64,000 bases of DNA from Streptomyces sp. I6. Lineage in GTDB: Bacteria > Actinomycetota > Actinomycetes > Streptomycetales > Streptomycetaceae. Positions 30,503 to 40,815 of this stretch are shown here, piece by piece (the stretch's first letter is position 1; the number at the start of each line of letters is the position of its first letter). The notes under the pieces were generated by a model. It had not been told where the DNA came from, did not search any database, and worked only from the letters and a program-made list of their open reading frames with translations. Position numbers and translations under genes: made by a program. Location: assembly GCA_003725745.1 (NCBI GenBank), contig RHDP01000001.1, forward strand, positions 310,001 through 374,000, in the 5' to 3' direction.

Positions 30503-31161
30503 CGCTGCTCGTCCCCCTCTATGTGCATCCCGCGGCGGACCCCGAGGCCTGGCGGCTGGTCACGGCCGCGGGGGAACGGGTCTACGGGGTGGTGCTCAAC
30601 CCGGGCGACGGTCCCGGGGCGGCGCCCGATCCCGCCTTCGCCTCCGCCACCCGCGCGCTGCGGGCGGCCGGCACACTCGTCCTCGGCTACGTCGACCTGG
30701 ACTACGGGATGCGGCCGGACTCGGCGGTGACCGGCGATCTGGACCGCCACCGGGACTGGTACGGCGCCGACGGGTGCTTCTTCGACCAGGTGCCGGCCGA
30801 CCGGTCCGCGCTGCCCGGCTGCCGCCGGCTCGTCCGCGCCGCGCGGCAGCGGGGCGCGGGCACGGTCGTCCTCAACCACGGGGTGCACCCCGCACCCGGC
30901 TACGCCGGGATCGCGGACCTGCTGGTGACGTTCGAGGGCCCGTGGCCGGTCTATCTCTCCTCCTTCACCCGGCCCCGCTGGACGGCCCGCCACCCGCCGG
31001 AGCGGTTCTGCCACCTGGTGTACGAGGTGCCGACGGCGCTGGCCGGGGTCGCCGCCCGGGCGGCCGCGGAACGCGGGGCGGCGGTGTCCTGCGCGGTCAC
31101 CGGCTCGCTGCCCAACCCCTGGGGCTCACCGCCGCCCGCACTGTACGGGGAGGTGCGGTGA
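30499..31161 (+). CDS. Spherulin-4 family protein, GH135-like (220 aa)
   Basis: Matches the spherulation-specific family 4, which includes Sph3, an endo-glycosidase of fungal galactosaminogalactan. The order of conserved pieces is LLVPLYVHPAADPEAW, VVLNPGDGPG, LVLGYVDLDYGMRP, WYGADGCFFDQVP, VVLNHGVHP and LLVTFEGPW. Candidate catalytic acids and the conserved Asn sit in the FFDQ, LNHG and FEGP pieces. ATG at 30499 overlaps the previous stop; no signal peptide is visible from this or an earlier in-frame start, so it may be cytoplasmic, unlike fungal Sph3. It overlaps the next gene, also a glycosidase, by GTGA. Confidence 0.85.
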   Translation: MTLLVPLYVHPAADPEAWRLVTAAGERVYGVVLNPGDGPGAAPDPAFASATRALRAAGTLVLGYVDLDYGMRPDSAVTGDLDRHRDWYGADGCFFDQVPADRSALPGCRRLVRAARQRGAGTVVLNHGVHPAPGYAGIADLLVTFEGPWPVYLSSFTRPRWTARHPPERFCHLVYEVPTALAGVAARAAAERGAAVSCAVTGSLPNPWGSPPPALYGEVR

Positions 31162-31948
31162 ACCGCCGCCGCGTCCCCCGGCTGTGCCTGGTGCTGGCCG
31201 TGCTGCTGATGGCGGGCTGCTCGGGCGGTGCGCCGGAGCCGGACGGAGCCCGCTGGCAGCCGCGGCCCGGCACGGCGTGGCAGTGGCAGCTCGACGGCCG
31301 CGCCGACCCGTCGTCCGCGGACGTGCCCGTGTACGACATCGACGGCTTCGAGAACAGCGCCGGCGACGTCGCGCGGCTGCACCGGGACGGGCGCAGGGTC
31401 ATCTGCTACATCAACGCCGGCGCCTGGGAGCGTTTCCGCCCCGACCAGGGCGACTTCCCGGTCTCCGTGCGCGGCCGGCCGAACGGCTGGGAGGGCGAGC
31501 GCTGGCTCGACATCCGCCGGCTGGACGTGCTGCGCCCACTGATGGAGAGGCGCTTCGACATGTGCCGGGACAAGGGCTTCGACGCGGTCGAACCCGATCT
31601 GCTGGACGCCTATCTCAACGACACCGGATTCCCCTCACCGCCGCCCACCAACTCGCCTACAACCGCATGATCGCCCGGATCGCCCATGACCGCGGCCTGT
31701 CCGTCGGGCTGAAGAACGATCTGCCCCAGGTGGCGGAGCTGGTCGGGGACTTCGACTTCGCGGTCAACGAGGAGTGCGCCCAGTACGGCGAGTGCGCGAT
31801 GCTGACCCCGTTCATCGCGGCGGGGAAGGCCGTCTTCCACGTCGAGTACGCACTGGCCAACGAGGACTTCTGCGCCGAGTCCCGGCGGCTCGGGCTGTCC
31901 TCCATGCGCAAGCGGCTGGAGTTGGACGCCTGGCGCCGGCCGTGCTGA
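31158..31948 (+). CDS. GH114-like endo-alpha-1,4-polygalactosaminidase lipoprotein (frameshifted, about 263 aa)
   Basis: TIM-barrel glycosidase of the family that includes fungal Ega3, which cuts alpha-1,4-galactosamine stretches. It starts at GTG 31158 and has the lipobox LLMAGC, so it should be attached to the outer face of the membrane. Family pieces are WQWQLDG, DIDGFENS, VICYINAGAWERFRPD, KGFDAVEPDLLDAYLN with the acidic pair, GLSVGLKNDLPQ, and FAVNEECAQYGEC. The frame breaks at the CCCC of 31631-31634; one more C gives TGFPLTAAHQLAYNRMIARI and a stop at 31948. It ends the exopolysaccharide operon and is likely to trim or release polymer, as PelA-type hydrolases do. Confidence 0.87.
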
Positions 31949-32065
31949 GCGGGCAAGGCCGGGCCGGGGGCGCGGCGGGCCGGGGGCGCGGCGGGCCGGG
32001 CGGTCACCCCGAGAGGCCGCCGGGCCGGGCGGTCGGATCGAACGGCCGCACACCGGGCCGGACGG

Positions 32066-33786
32066 TCAGATCGAGGGGCGCAGAAAGCGCTTCAGCCTCG
32101 TCAGCGGCCAGGTGTTGATGACGTCGTCCTTGGTGAGCCAGCCGCGCTGGGCCGTCGCCACCCCGTAGCGCATGAAGGGCAGATGGGTGGTGGAGTGGGC
32201 GTCGGAGTCGATGGCGAATCGCACGCCGTGGCGCTTGGCGCGCAGGATGTCCTCGTCGCCGAGGTCGAGCCGCTCGGGATGGGCGTTGATCTCCAGAGCG
32301 GTGCCCGTGCGGGCGCAGGCGGCGAACACGGCGTCGAAGTCGGCGTCGACGGGGGGCCGTTTGCCGAGCCTGCGGGTGGTGGGGTGGCCGATGACGGAGA
32401 CGTGGGGGTTCTCGCACGCCCGCACGAGGCGCCGGGTGAGCGCTTCCCGGCTCTGGTTGAAGTGGGAGTGGATCGAGGCGACGCAGATGTCGAAGCCCGC
32501 GAGGAAGTCACCGGGCCAGTCCACGTCCCCGTCGGGGCCGATGTTGAGTTCGGTGCCGTGCAGCAGTCTCATGCCCCGGTGCGTGCCGTCGAGTTCGCGG
32601 ACGCGCTGCCGCTGGGCGAGCGCCTTCTCCTCCGTCATGCGCTGCATGGCGAGGTCCGGGGCGTGGTCGGTCACCGCGTAGTAGGAGTATCCGCGCGCCG
32701 CGGCCGCGGCGGCCATCTCCTCGAGCGGGGCCAGGCCGTCGGTGAGATCGGTGTGGGTGTGCAGATCGCCGCGGATGTCGTCCTCGGCGACCGGCTCGGG
32801 CAGTTCGCCGCGGAGCGCCGCGGCGATCTCGCCGCGGTCCTCGCGCAGGGTCGGGGGGATCCAGGGCAGGCCGAGGCGTTCGTAGATCTCCTCCTCCGTG
32901 GAGGAGGCGACCCGCTCGCCGCTCTCGGCGTCGAACAGGCCGTACTCGGACAGCTTGAGCCCCCGGCGCACGGCGATCTCGCGGGTGCGGATGTTGTGCG
33001 CCTTGGAGCCGGTGAAGTACTGCAGTCCCGCTCCCCAGGAGTCGGGCGGCAGCACCCGCAGATCGACCTGGAGCCCCTTGGTCGTGCGGATGGACGTCTT
33101 CTTCGCCCCGTGCGCGATCACCTCGGCGGTGTACGGGAGTGCGGCGAGCGCGTCCATGAAGGGAGCCGAGGCGTCCGAGGCGACGAGGATGTCGATGTCC
33201 CCGATGGTCTCGCGCATCCGGCGCAGCGATCCGGCGTAGGCACTCCTCTCGCACCCCTCGACGCGTGACATCTCGGCGACGATCCGCTCGGCCGCGTCCA
33301 TCGCGGCGTCGAGCAGGATCCGGCCGCCGGCCTTCTGCATGAGCGCGATGCCGTGCAGGATGTTCGCCTCCGTCTTCTCGCCGAAGCCCTTCAGATCGCG
33401 CAGCCGCTCCTCGTGGACGGCGTCGAGGAGTTCGTCCACGGACGAGATGCCCAGCTCCTCGTACAGGACCAGGGCCTTCTTCGGCCCGAGGGTGGGGATG
33501 GCGACGAGCTCGCGGACTCCGGCGGGATGGACTGCCGCCGCTCCTCCACGGCGGACATCCGCCCGGACGCCAGATACTCCACGATCTTGCCGGCGATGGA
33601 CCTGCCGACGTGGGGGATCTCCTGGAGGCCCTTGAGGTCGAGGGTCGCCACATCGGTGGGGCAGCCGCCGACGGCGCGGGCTGCCTTCTCGTAGGAGCGG
33701 GCCCGGAAGGCGTCGCCGCCGGTGACGGCGATGAGATCGGCGTACTCCCGGAGGATCGCCTCGATCTCTTCGTTCGCCCTGGGCAT
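32066..33786 (-). CDS. polX: DNA polymerase/3'-5' exonuclease PolX with PHP domain (frameshifted, about 573 aa)
   Basis: Family X DNA polymerase fused to a PHP domain, acting in base-excision or gap repair. Helix-hairpin-helix elements come first (RANEEIEAILREYADLI, then GLQEIPHVGRSIAGKI and LKGFGEKTEANIL), then the nucleotidyltransferase site GSLRRMRETIGDIDILV with paired Asp residues, and the C-terminal PHP domain with DLHTHTDLTDG, AVTDHAPD, EINAHPERLDL and IDSDAHS metal ligands. The ATG at 33786 gives the usual length. The frame breaks near 33517; one more base gives PPEVRELVAIPTLGPKKAL. It is monocistronic, with the 3' end facing the exopolysaccharide operon. Confidence 0.92.
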
Positions 33787-33912
33787 GGATCCAGCGTAGA
33801 CACGGCGGACGGGCCGGCGCCGGGCGGACCGCCCGGTCCGCAACGCGCCGCCACCGGGCTCCCCCGGGCCGCGACGGGCCGCGACGGGCCGCGCAGGCAG
33901 GGTGCCGGGGGC

Positions 33913-35267
33913 TCAGCGGGTGCCCGGGGAGCGGGGTGCGCCCGGCGGGCCGCCGCCTGCCGCGGGCTCCCGGTCCGCCGGCCCCGGGGCCCCGTCGGTG
34001 TCCTGGGCCAGGAACTCCACGACGGCCAGCGCGAAGAGCAGCGCCAGGGCCAGCCCGACGACGACCCAGGCGGTGGGGTACGTCCAGAAGAGGTACGCCA
34101 GCACCGCGGCGGCGACCAGCACCCAGGTGATCCACGTCCGGTACCGGCGGACCCAGGGACCCACGGGGCCGGTGCGCAGGCCCGCGCGGTCCGCCGTGGT
34201 CCGGGTGGCGGCGATCCCCGATGTCCACAGCTGCCGGACGAGACCCGCGTACCGTCCCGGACCCGTGAGCCAGGCGGCGAGGGCGACGACGACACCGAGC
34301 ATCACGATGTTGCGGATCGTGCTGCGCAGGAAGCGGACGAGCGCGTCGAACACGGCCTCCGCCGCGGGCTGGGACACCCCCTGGGGAGGGAGTCCAGATA
34401 GATCAGCCGGAAGACCGTCAGCCCCCCGCCCAGCAACGCGGTCGCGACCGCGACCCCGAGCGCGGCCGCCACCAGGGCCTTCCGGCGGTGGGCGGCCAGG
34501 AGCACCCCGGCGGCGATCAGCACCACGCCCACGACCGGCAGCCAGGTGCCCGCGAGCTGGAGCATCCGGAACCCGGTCTTGACGCGGCCGACGTCCTCTG
34601 ACTGGAGGACCGTGAAGTCGGTGTGGATCTCGGGGATGTTCTCGGCGATGCCGAGCCCCTCGTTCACCAGCCCCTGTTTGACCTCCTCGATCACGGGCGC
34701 GAGGTCGATCTGGACCGCGTTGTCGGTGAGCACGATGGCGCCGCCGCCGCTGCCGGTGAGGGCCTTGACCACTGCGGCGTGGATCTCCCGGTTCGCCTCG
34801 GTCCAGATCCTCCGGAAGACGTCGGAGGCGACGACGTCCTGGACGCGTGCCTGGACGAAGCTGCGGACGGCGTTCTCCAGGGCGCCGCCGATCCCGCCGA
34901 TCAGGGTGTCCAGACGGGGGCGGTCGGCCGGGGCCACCTCCTCCAGCAGCTTGGGGATGTCGATGTGCTCCATCACGACGTCCGTGACCCGGGCCGCGAC
35001 GGCGGCCTGCACGGCGGGGTCGGAGGCGAGCGGGGCGACGGTGGCGACATAGCGGTCGGTGTCGCCCACCTCGCTGTCGGCCCAGGTGGCGACGGCGCTC
35101 AGCGGGGCGAGGAGGCAGCCGAGAACGATCAGGACCGCGGCGAGGGCCGAGCGTGCCCGGTGCCGCGGCGGCCGGGGCGGGGGCTGCTCCCGCGCCTCCA
35201 GGGCAGCGATCCGGGCCCGCAGCTGCTCCAGGTCGCGGCCCTCGGAGCCGGTGGTTCCGTCCGGCAT
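33913..35267 (-). CDS. Integral membrane protein of unknown function (frameshifted, about 451 aa)
   Basis: A short coiled-coil-like N-terminus (DLEQLRARIAALEAREQ), one TM helix near residues 40-60, a long predicted extracytoplasmic region (about 65-270) with repeated helical pieces such as VAARVTDVVMEHIDIPKLL, two TM helices near 275-320, and a C-terminal part with three more TM helices. The frame breaks at 34383-34386; one more base gives LDSLPQGVSQPAAEAVFD. ATG at 35267 is preceded by GGAGGAG at good spacing. Proteins like this are frequent in Streptomyces and annotated only as integral membrane proteins. I cannot give a function. Confidence 0.8.
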
Positions 35268-35436
35268 GCGCACTCCTCCGCTGTCGGCGGGCTGACCACA
35301 GCACACCCCGGGGGGTGGCGGGGCGCGAGCCGGGGAGGGCCGCTCAGGTGAGGCCCGGGACGGCCGCCCGCGCGGGTCGGCCGGAGGGGCACGGGGGGCG
35401 GCTCTCCCGGGGCGCGCGAGTACGGCAGTGGCGGCC

Positions 35437-35476
35437 GCGGCTGCCGGGGCGCGGGCCCGGAGCCCCGGGCAGCCGC
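35437..35476. terminator. GC-rich hairpin upstream of phosphatase gene
   Basis: Arms 35437-35450 and 35462-35476 are complementary apart from one bulged C, around an 11-nt loop. It sits in the 276-bp divergent gap before the next gene. It may be a leader structure; whether it terminates anything is unclear. Confidence 0.35.
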
Positions 35477-35543
35477 GGGCCCCGTGCCGGTGCCGTGGGC
35501 CGCGCCGACTTGCCCCCGGCTCGTCAGGGGCGATCGTTGGTAT

Positions 35544-37616
35544 GTGGACGGAGACGACGCGCGACGGGAGTCGGCCATCCTCGACGCACTCTTCACACAG
35601 GCACCGTTCGGCCTGTTCCTGTGTGACGCCGAGCTGCGGGTCGTCCGCTTCAACAGTGCCGCGCCCGGGGTGCACGGCGTCCCTCCCGAGCGGATTCTGG
35701 GCAGGACCCTGGCCGATCTCGTCGCGGGCCTCACGGACGAACCGGTCGTCGCGCTGGCGGAGGAGGCGCTCCGCACGGGCGCGGTCGTCCGCGACCGCCT
35801 GTTCAGCGGCAGGCCCCCGGCCGACCCCGACCGGGACATGACGGTCTCGGTCTCGCTGTTCCGGCTGGAGGGGGCCGGCGGCGAGCCGATCGGCCTGGTG
35901 GTCGTCGTCGAGGACGTCACGGAACGCGAGGCGGCCCTCGGGCGGCTCTCCCTGCTGAACTCGGCCCGGGAGTCCATCGGCACCAGCCTCGACGCGTACC
36001 GCACGGCCGCGGAACTCGTGGACGTGCTCGTCCCCGGGCTCGCCGACGCGGCGGCGGTGGACCTCCTCGACGACGCGCTGCGGGGGCGGGCGCTGGAGCC
36101 CGGTCCCGTGCCCGCGGACACGCCACTGCGCCGGGCCGCGTTCCGGTCCGTCCTCGGCGATGAACGGGGGCCGCCGAAGGGCGGACTGAACACGTTCGGC
36201 CCCCACACCCCGTACTCCCAGGTACTGAACGACCTGACGCCGCGTCTGATCACCGGCGTCGACGCGGGCGACGCCTGGCTGGGCGCTGACCCCTCACGCG
36301 GGGATCCCATCGTGTCCGTCGGGGTCCACTCCCTCATGGTGGTGCCGCTGACGCTGCGGGAGACGGTGCTGGGGGTCGCGGCCCTGTACCGCTTCGCGCG
36401 TCCCGAGCCGTTCGGGGACACGGATCTCGCGCTGGCGGCGGAACTGGTGACCAAGGCGGCCCTGCACCTCGGCAACGCATGCAGTTTCGCCCGGGAGCGC
36501 ACCGTGGCCAGGGCCCTGCAGCAGGGGCTGATGCCGGGGCGGCCGCCCGAGCTGACCGCCGTGGACACGGCCTGCGCGTATCTCCCCGAGAGCGCCGGAG
36601 GCGACTGGTACGACGTCATCCCGCTGTCCGGCGCCAGGGCCGCCCTGGTCGTGGGCGACGTCGCCGGGCACGGCATCGAGGCCGCCGCCACCATGGGCCA
36701 GCTGCGCACGGCCCTGCGGACACTCGCCCTGCAGGACCTGGAGCCCGGTGAACTGCTCGGCCGGCTCGACGAGACGGCCGCGTTCCTCACCCGGACCCGT
36801 TCGCCCGTCGGCCAGGGCGACGAGACGACGCACGACCACCTCGCCACCTGCGTCTGCGTCGTCTACGACCCGGTGTCCCGGGTGTGCACCGCCGCCCGGG
36901 CCGGCCATCCGCTCCCCGTGATGCTGGGGCCGGACGGCTCGGCGCTGGACTTCGACATACCCTGCGGGCCGCCGCTGGGCACGGCGGGCGCCGGGTACCC
37001 GTCCGCGGCCACCGTGCTTCCGGAGTCCACCCTGCTGGCGCTCTACACGAGCGGCCTGGTGAACTGCGGCGGCGGGGACGGGGCGACGTCCCTCGCGCGG
37101 CTGGACCGGATACTCGCCCAGCCCGACGAGTCCCTCGCCCGGCTCTGCGACTCGGCGGTCTACGAACTGATGCCGCGACTGCCGAGGGAGGACGCGGTGC
37201 TGCTGCTCGCCCGGACCCGCGCCCTGCCCCCCGACCGGGTCACCAGCTGGACGCTGCCCCGGGACGCCTCGGTCGTCTCCACCGCCCGCCGGCTGATCGA
37301 GCACCAGCTCCAGGCCTGGGAGATGCCGGACGCCGTCTCCGGCACCGAACTGATCGTCAGCGAGCTGCTGTCCAACGCGATCCGCTACGGGCAGGGCCCG
37401 ATCAGGCTGCGGGTGATCCTCGACCGCTCGCTGATCTGCGAGGTCTCGGACGCCAGCAGCACCTCACCGCATATGCGCCATGCCACCGAGACGGACGAAG
37501 GGGGCCGTGGACTGTTCATCGTCATGCAGCTCAGTGACCGGTGGGGCACCCGGACCACCGGAGACGGCAAGACCATCTGGTCGGAACAGGTGATCCGGCA
37601 CGGCCCCGCCCGGTAG
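35544..37616 (+). CDS. SpoIIE-type phosphatase with PAS, GAF and ATPase domains, degenerate metal site (about 690 aa)
   Basis: Soluble multi-domain protein. PAS at about residues 10-125 (LDALFTQAPFGLFLCDAELR), GAF at about 140-310, SpoIIE/PP2C at about 330-545 with GGDWYD and VGDVAGHG, and HATPase_c at about 560-680 with ELLSNAIRYG and DEGGRGLF. The usual Y-T-D-G-L motif of the PP2C domain reads LYTSGLVNCGGG, so the metal-binding Asp is replaced by Ser and the following acidic residue is gone; the other three SpoIIE genes in the window keep it. It may therefore be a non-catalytic regulator, with its ATPase domain still able to act as an anti-sigma-type kinase. The start is uncertain: GTG at 35544 precedes the PAS domain directly, and an earlier GTG adds 20 atypical residues. 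Confidence 0.85.
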   Translation: MDGDDARRESAILDALFTQAPFGLFLCDAELRVVRFNSAAPGVHGVPPERILGRTLADLVAGLTDEPVVALAEEALRTGAVVRDRLFSGRPPADPDRDMTVSVSLFRLEGAGGEPIGLVVVVEDVTEREAALGRLSLLNSARESIGTSLDAYRTAAELVDVLVPGLADAAAVDLLDDALRGRALEPGPVPADTPLRRAAFRSVLGDERGPPKGGLNTFGPHTPYSQVLNDLTPRLITGVDAGDAWLGADPSRGDPIVSVGVHSLMVVPLTLRETVLGVAALYRFARPEPFGDTDLALAAELVTKAALHLGNACSFARERTVARALQQGLMPGRPPELTAVDTACAYLPESAGGDWYDVIPLSGARAALVVGDVAGHGIEAAATMGQLRTALRTLALQDLEPGELLGRLDETAAFLTRTRSPVGQGDETTHDHLATCVCVVYDPVSRVCTAARAGHPLPVMLGPDGSALDFDIPCGPPLGTAGAGYPSAATVLPESTLLALYTSGLVNCGGGDGATSLARLDRILAQPDESLARLCDSAVYELMPRLPREDAVLLLARTRALPPDRVTSWTLPRDASVVSTARRLIEHQLQAWEMPDAVSGTELIVSELLSNAIRYGQGPIRLRVILDRSLICEVSDASSTSPHMRHATETDEGGRGLFIVMQLSDRWGTRTTGDGKTIWSEQVIRHGPAR

Positions 37617-37748
37617 GGTCCACGCACACCAGAGCGGCCGAGGGCGTTCGCCGCCCTCCGTCCTGACTCGCCCGGAGGGTCCCGGGCGGGACAGCATGGA
37701 GGGAGGACGGCCCTCGGCGGCTGCCCGCGCGAGGAGGCGGAACAATCG

Positions 37749-40195
37749 GTGACCAGGCATCGCTTTGCGTTCTGCGGGGCTGAGCTGGCCGCTGTCTACG
37801 TCCTCGCCGGCGGGGGCCGCGAGCTCCACCTCGCCGAGCTGACCGGCGACCGCGGGATGCTGTACGGCCTGCCGGCGATCATCGCCGTGGAGGGCCACTC
37901 CCCCGCCGCCGAGGCCTTCCGCGCGGGCCGCCCGCTGTGGCTGGACCCGAAGGAACTGGCGGCGTACGTGGAACTCGACCCCCACCACTTCCCCGGCCGC
38001 CGCGGGGAGGGAGTGGAGACCACGGGCCGGATATCGCTCGGGGCGCTGCCGCTGGGGCGGGGCGCCAACGAACTGGGCTGCCTGATCGTGGCGGGCGATG
38101 TCCCCGACGGCTTCAGCCCCGACCGCCGGGCGCTGCTGGAGCTCTACGCCGACCAGGTCGCCGCCGGTCTGGAATCGGCCGCCGCCCGGGTGCCGGGCCG
38201 CACACCGCCGCAGACGCAGCTCGCGCAGGCCGCCCTCGTACCCCTGCGGGGTGGCGCGTTCATCCTGGAGCTGAGCACCGGCCGCATGGAGGCACACGCG
38301 TATGTGCTGGAGCTGCTCGGCGTCCCCCCGGAGGAGTTCGACGGGCGGGTGGAGACCCTGCTGGCCAGCGCGGTCCCCGACGACATCCCGGCGCTGATGC
38401 AGATCGTCGAGCCGGGGCGGATGTCCGCCGCCACCGAGCAGCTGGCGTTCCGGATCCGCCGGCCCGGTGGCGAGCTGCGCTGGCTGGGGCTGCGCTGCCG
38501 GGTCGAGGTGAACGGCGACGGGACACCGGAGCGGGTGCTGGGCGTGGTGGCGGACGCCGCGTACCTGCGGCCCAGTGCCGACGAGGTATCGGTGGTGCAG
38601 CGGCTGTCGGCCAGGCTGGCGGGGGCCACCACCATCCGGGAGGTCAGCCGGCTGGTGGTGGCCGCGCTGCACGGTCCCCTGCGGGCGAGCCGGGTCGCGG
38701 TCGCCGAGCGGGAGGGCGACCGTCTGGTGGTCACCATCCTGGACCCGCCGGAACCCGACGCCTGGCCCGCGGTCTGGCGCTCCGAATGGCGCTCCGAGTG
38801 GCCGGACCTCTCGATCCACGACCTGCCCACCCTCGAAGGCGCGTTGCGCGAGGGGCATGTGAGCCTGTGGCCGGCGGGCGCGGATCTCGAACCGGCACTG
38901 GCGGAGATCGGCCGCGGCGGCTTGGCGGTGCTGCCGCTCCGCGCGGACGGACGCATGGTGGGGTGTGCCTGGTCGGCTGGGACGCCGAGCACCGGTTCGA
39001 CCCGGACGAGCGGTCGCTGCTGACCGCGGCCGCTGCCCTGGTGGGGCAGGCCCTGATGCGGGCCCACGCGCTGGACGCCGGGCACGAACTCGCCACCATG
39101 CTCCAGCGCAGCCTGCTGCCGAGGAAGCTGCCCGAGCTGCCCGGCGGTGAGGCCGTCGCCCGCTATCTCCCGGCCACGGCGGGACTCGAGGTCGGGGGCG
39201 ACTGGTACGACGTGATCCCGCTCGGCGACGGCCATGTGGCCCTGGTGATCGGGGATGTGCAGGGGCACAGCGCCGGCGCCGCGACCATCATGGGGCAGAT
39301 GCGCACGGCCGTCAGGGCGTACGCGGTGGAGGGGCATCCGCCGGACGTGGTGGTGGCCCGCGCCAACCGGCTGCTGGTCGGCATGGAGACCGACCTGTTC
39401 GCCACCTGCCTCTACGTGGACCTCGACATGGAGGAGGGCATCGCCCGGCTGGTGCGGGCCGGCCATCTGCATCCGGTGATCCGCCACCCCGACGGCAGCA
39501 CAGAGGAGCTGCTGGTCGAGGGCGGGCCCCCGCTGGGGGTGCTCGCCGACGAGGAGTACCCGATGACGGAGGCGGGTCTGGTGCCCGGCACCCTGCTGAC
39601 GCTGGTGACGGACGGTCTGGTGGAGTCGGCGACCCTGTCCATGGAGGAGGGTGTGCGCCGGGTGTGCGACACGCTCGCCGCGGCCGACCCCTCCGACGCC
39701 GGGCGGGTGGCCGACGAGCTGGTCGTGGGCGTGAACCGGCGCGACGACGACGTGGCCTTGCTGCTGCTCCGCTACGACGGCACCCGGGTGCGGCCGATGC
39801 GCACCCACTGGACGGTGTGGCGGCTGCCCAACGCCGTGATGCACGCCCGCCGCTTCACGGCCCGGACCCTGCGCTCCTGGGGTGTGGAGGAGGAGCTGGA
39901 CGGGGCCCTGCTGGTCGTGTCCGAACTGGTCACCAATGCCGTCGCGCACACGCAGGGCGAGGTGCGGCTCGATCTGACGCTGTCCGCCGACCGCCTGCGG
40001 ATCGCGGTGAACGACGCCTCTCCCCGCAGCCCCGTCAAACCGGCAGACCAGGACTGGGAGGCGACCGGAGGCCGCGGGCTGCTCATCGTCGAGGCCTCGA
40101 CGGCGTCGTGGGGGGCGGTGCCGCTCAGCGGAGGCAAGCAGGTGTGGGCGGAGATCCCGCTGGCGCCGCGCGAGCGGCTGCCCCGGGCTCGCTGA
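37749..40195 (+). CDS. SpoIIE-type phosphatase with GAF/PAS sensors and ATPase domain (frameshifted, about 815 aa)
   Basis: Soluble sensor phosphatase. It has an N-terminal GAF-like domain (about 1-140), a PAS-like domain (about 160-280, ILELSTGRMEAHAYVLELLG), a second GAF (about 285-435), the SpoIIE/PP2C domain (about 450-665) with GGDWYDVIPLGDG, GDVQGHS and TDGLVES, and a C-terminal HATPase_c domain with ELVTNAVAHTQG and GGRGLLIVE. The frame breaks at the GGGG of 38960-38963; one more G gives VGVCLVGWDAEHRFDPDERS. The GTG start at 37749 begins directly with domain sequence. It follows the previous phosphatase gene in the same direction after 132 bp, which includes a small CGCCCGG/CCGGGCG hairpin at 37669-37688. 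Confidence 0.88.
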
Positions 40196-40815
40196 GCCGG
40201 GGGCCGGCGCGGGGCACGGAGCCCGCCGACGCGGCCGGGACGCGGCGGCCGGGGCGGACCGGGGCGGACCGGACCGGGGCTGACGGCTGACGGCGAGCGA
40301 GCAACGGCGAGCGGTGGTGGGGCGGTCGCCCGCAGCGTCCGCGTACCCCACCGCGCTGCGCCGTGTACGCCACGCGCCCGGTCCCCCGCCGTCTCCCGGC
40401 TCCGCGTCATCGACCTGGAGGCGACGGACGGCGCCGCCCCGGCCGGGCGGTCCCGGTCGGGCGGTCCCGGTCGACGACGCGCTCCGGGGCGTGTCCGCCG
40501 TCCCCGGCCGTGCGCATGCCGCGCGGGGATCGTCCGCGCCCGTCCGCACCACCGCCACGGCGCGTACCACGGGCCCGCCGGACCGCTCCGGCGATGTCCC
40601 CTACCGCAGACCCGGCGGGCCGCTCACCGGCGGGGAGAAACGGCGCCGCGAAGAGGGCCAGGCGGCCGATGCCGCGCACCGGCTCGCACAACACAAGGGT
40701 CTCCGGTGGTGTCCCCGTACCGCAGACCCGGCGGGCCGCTCACCGGCGGGGCACCCGACCAGAAGGCCGTGCCTTCGGCGGTCCGGGGAAGGCCGCACGC
40801 CCGCCCCATGGGGGT
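40196..40815. repeat. Non-coding gap holding a 34-bp direct repeat (116-bp spacing)
   Basis: No gene is seen between two convergent phosphatase genes. Two identical 34-bp segments lie at 40602-40635 and 40718-40751. Nearby, GGGCGGTCCCGGTC is doubled around 40444-40471, and GGGGCGGACC repeats near 40250-40275. The stretch could hold a bidirectional terminator, but no long perfect stem is visible. Confidence 0.7.

Noticed and set aside
29592..31670. A 692-residue fusion of epimerase and GH114 lipoprotein
   Set aside because: The middle part is antisensical in composition and lies over the spherulin-4 gene in another frame; a single lost G at 30479-30481 hides the real epimerase stop.
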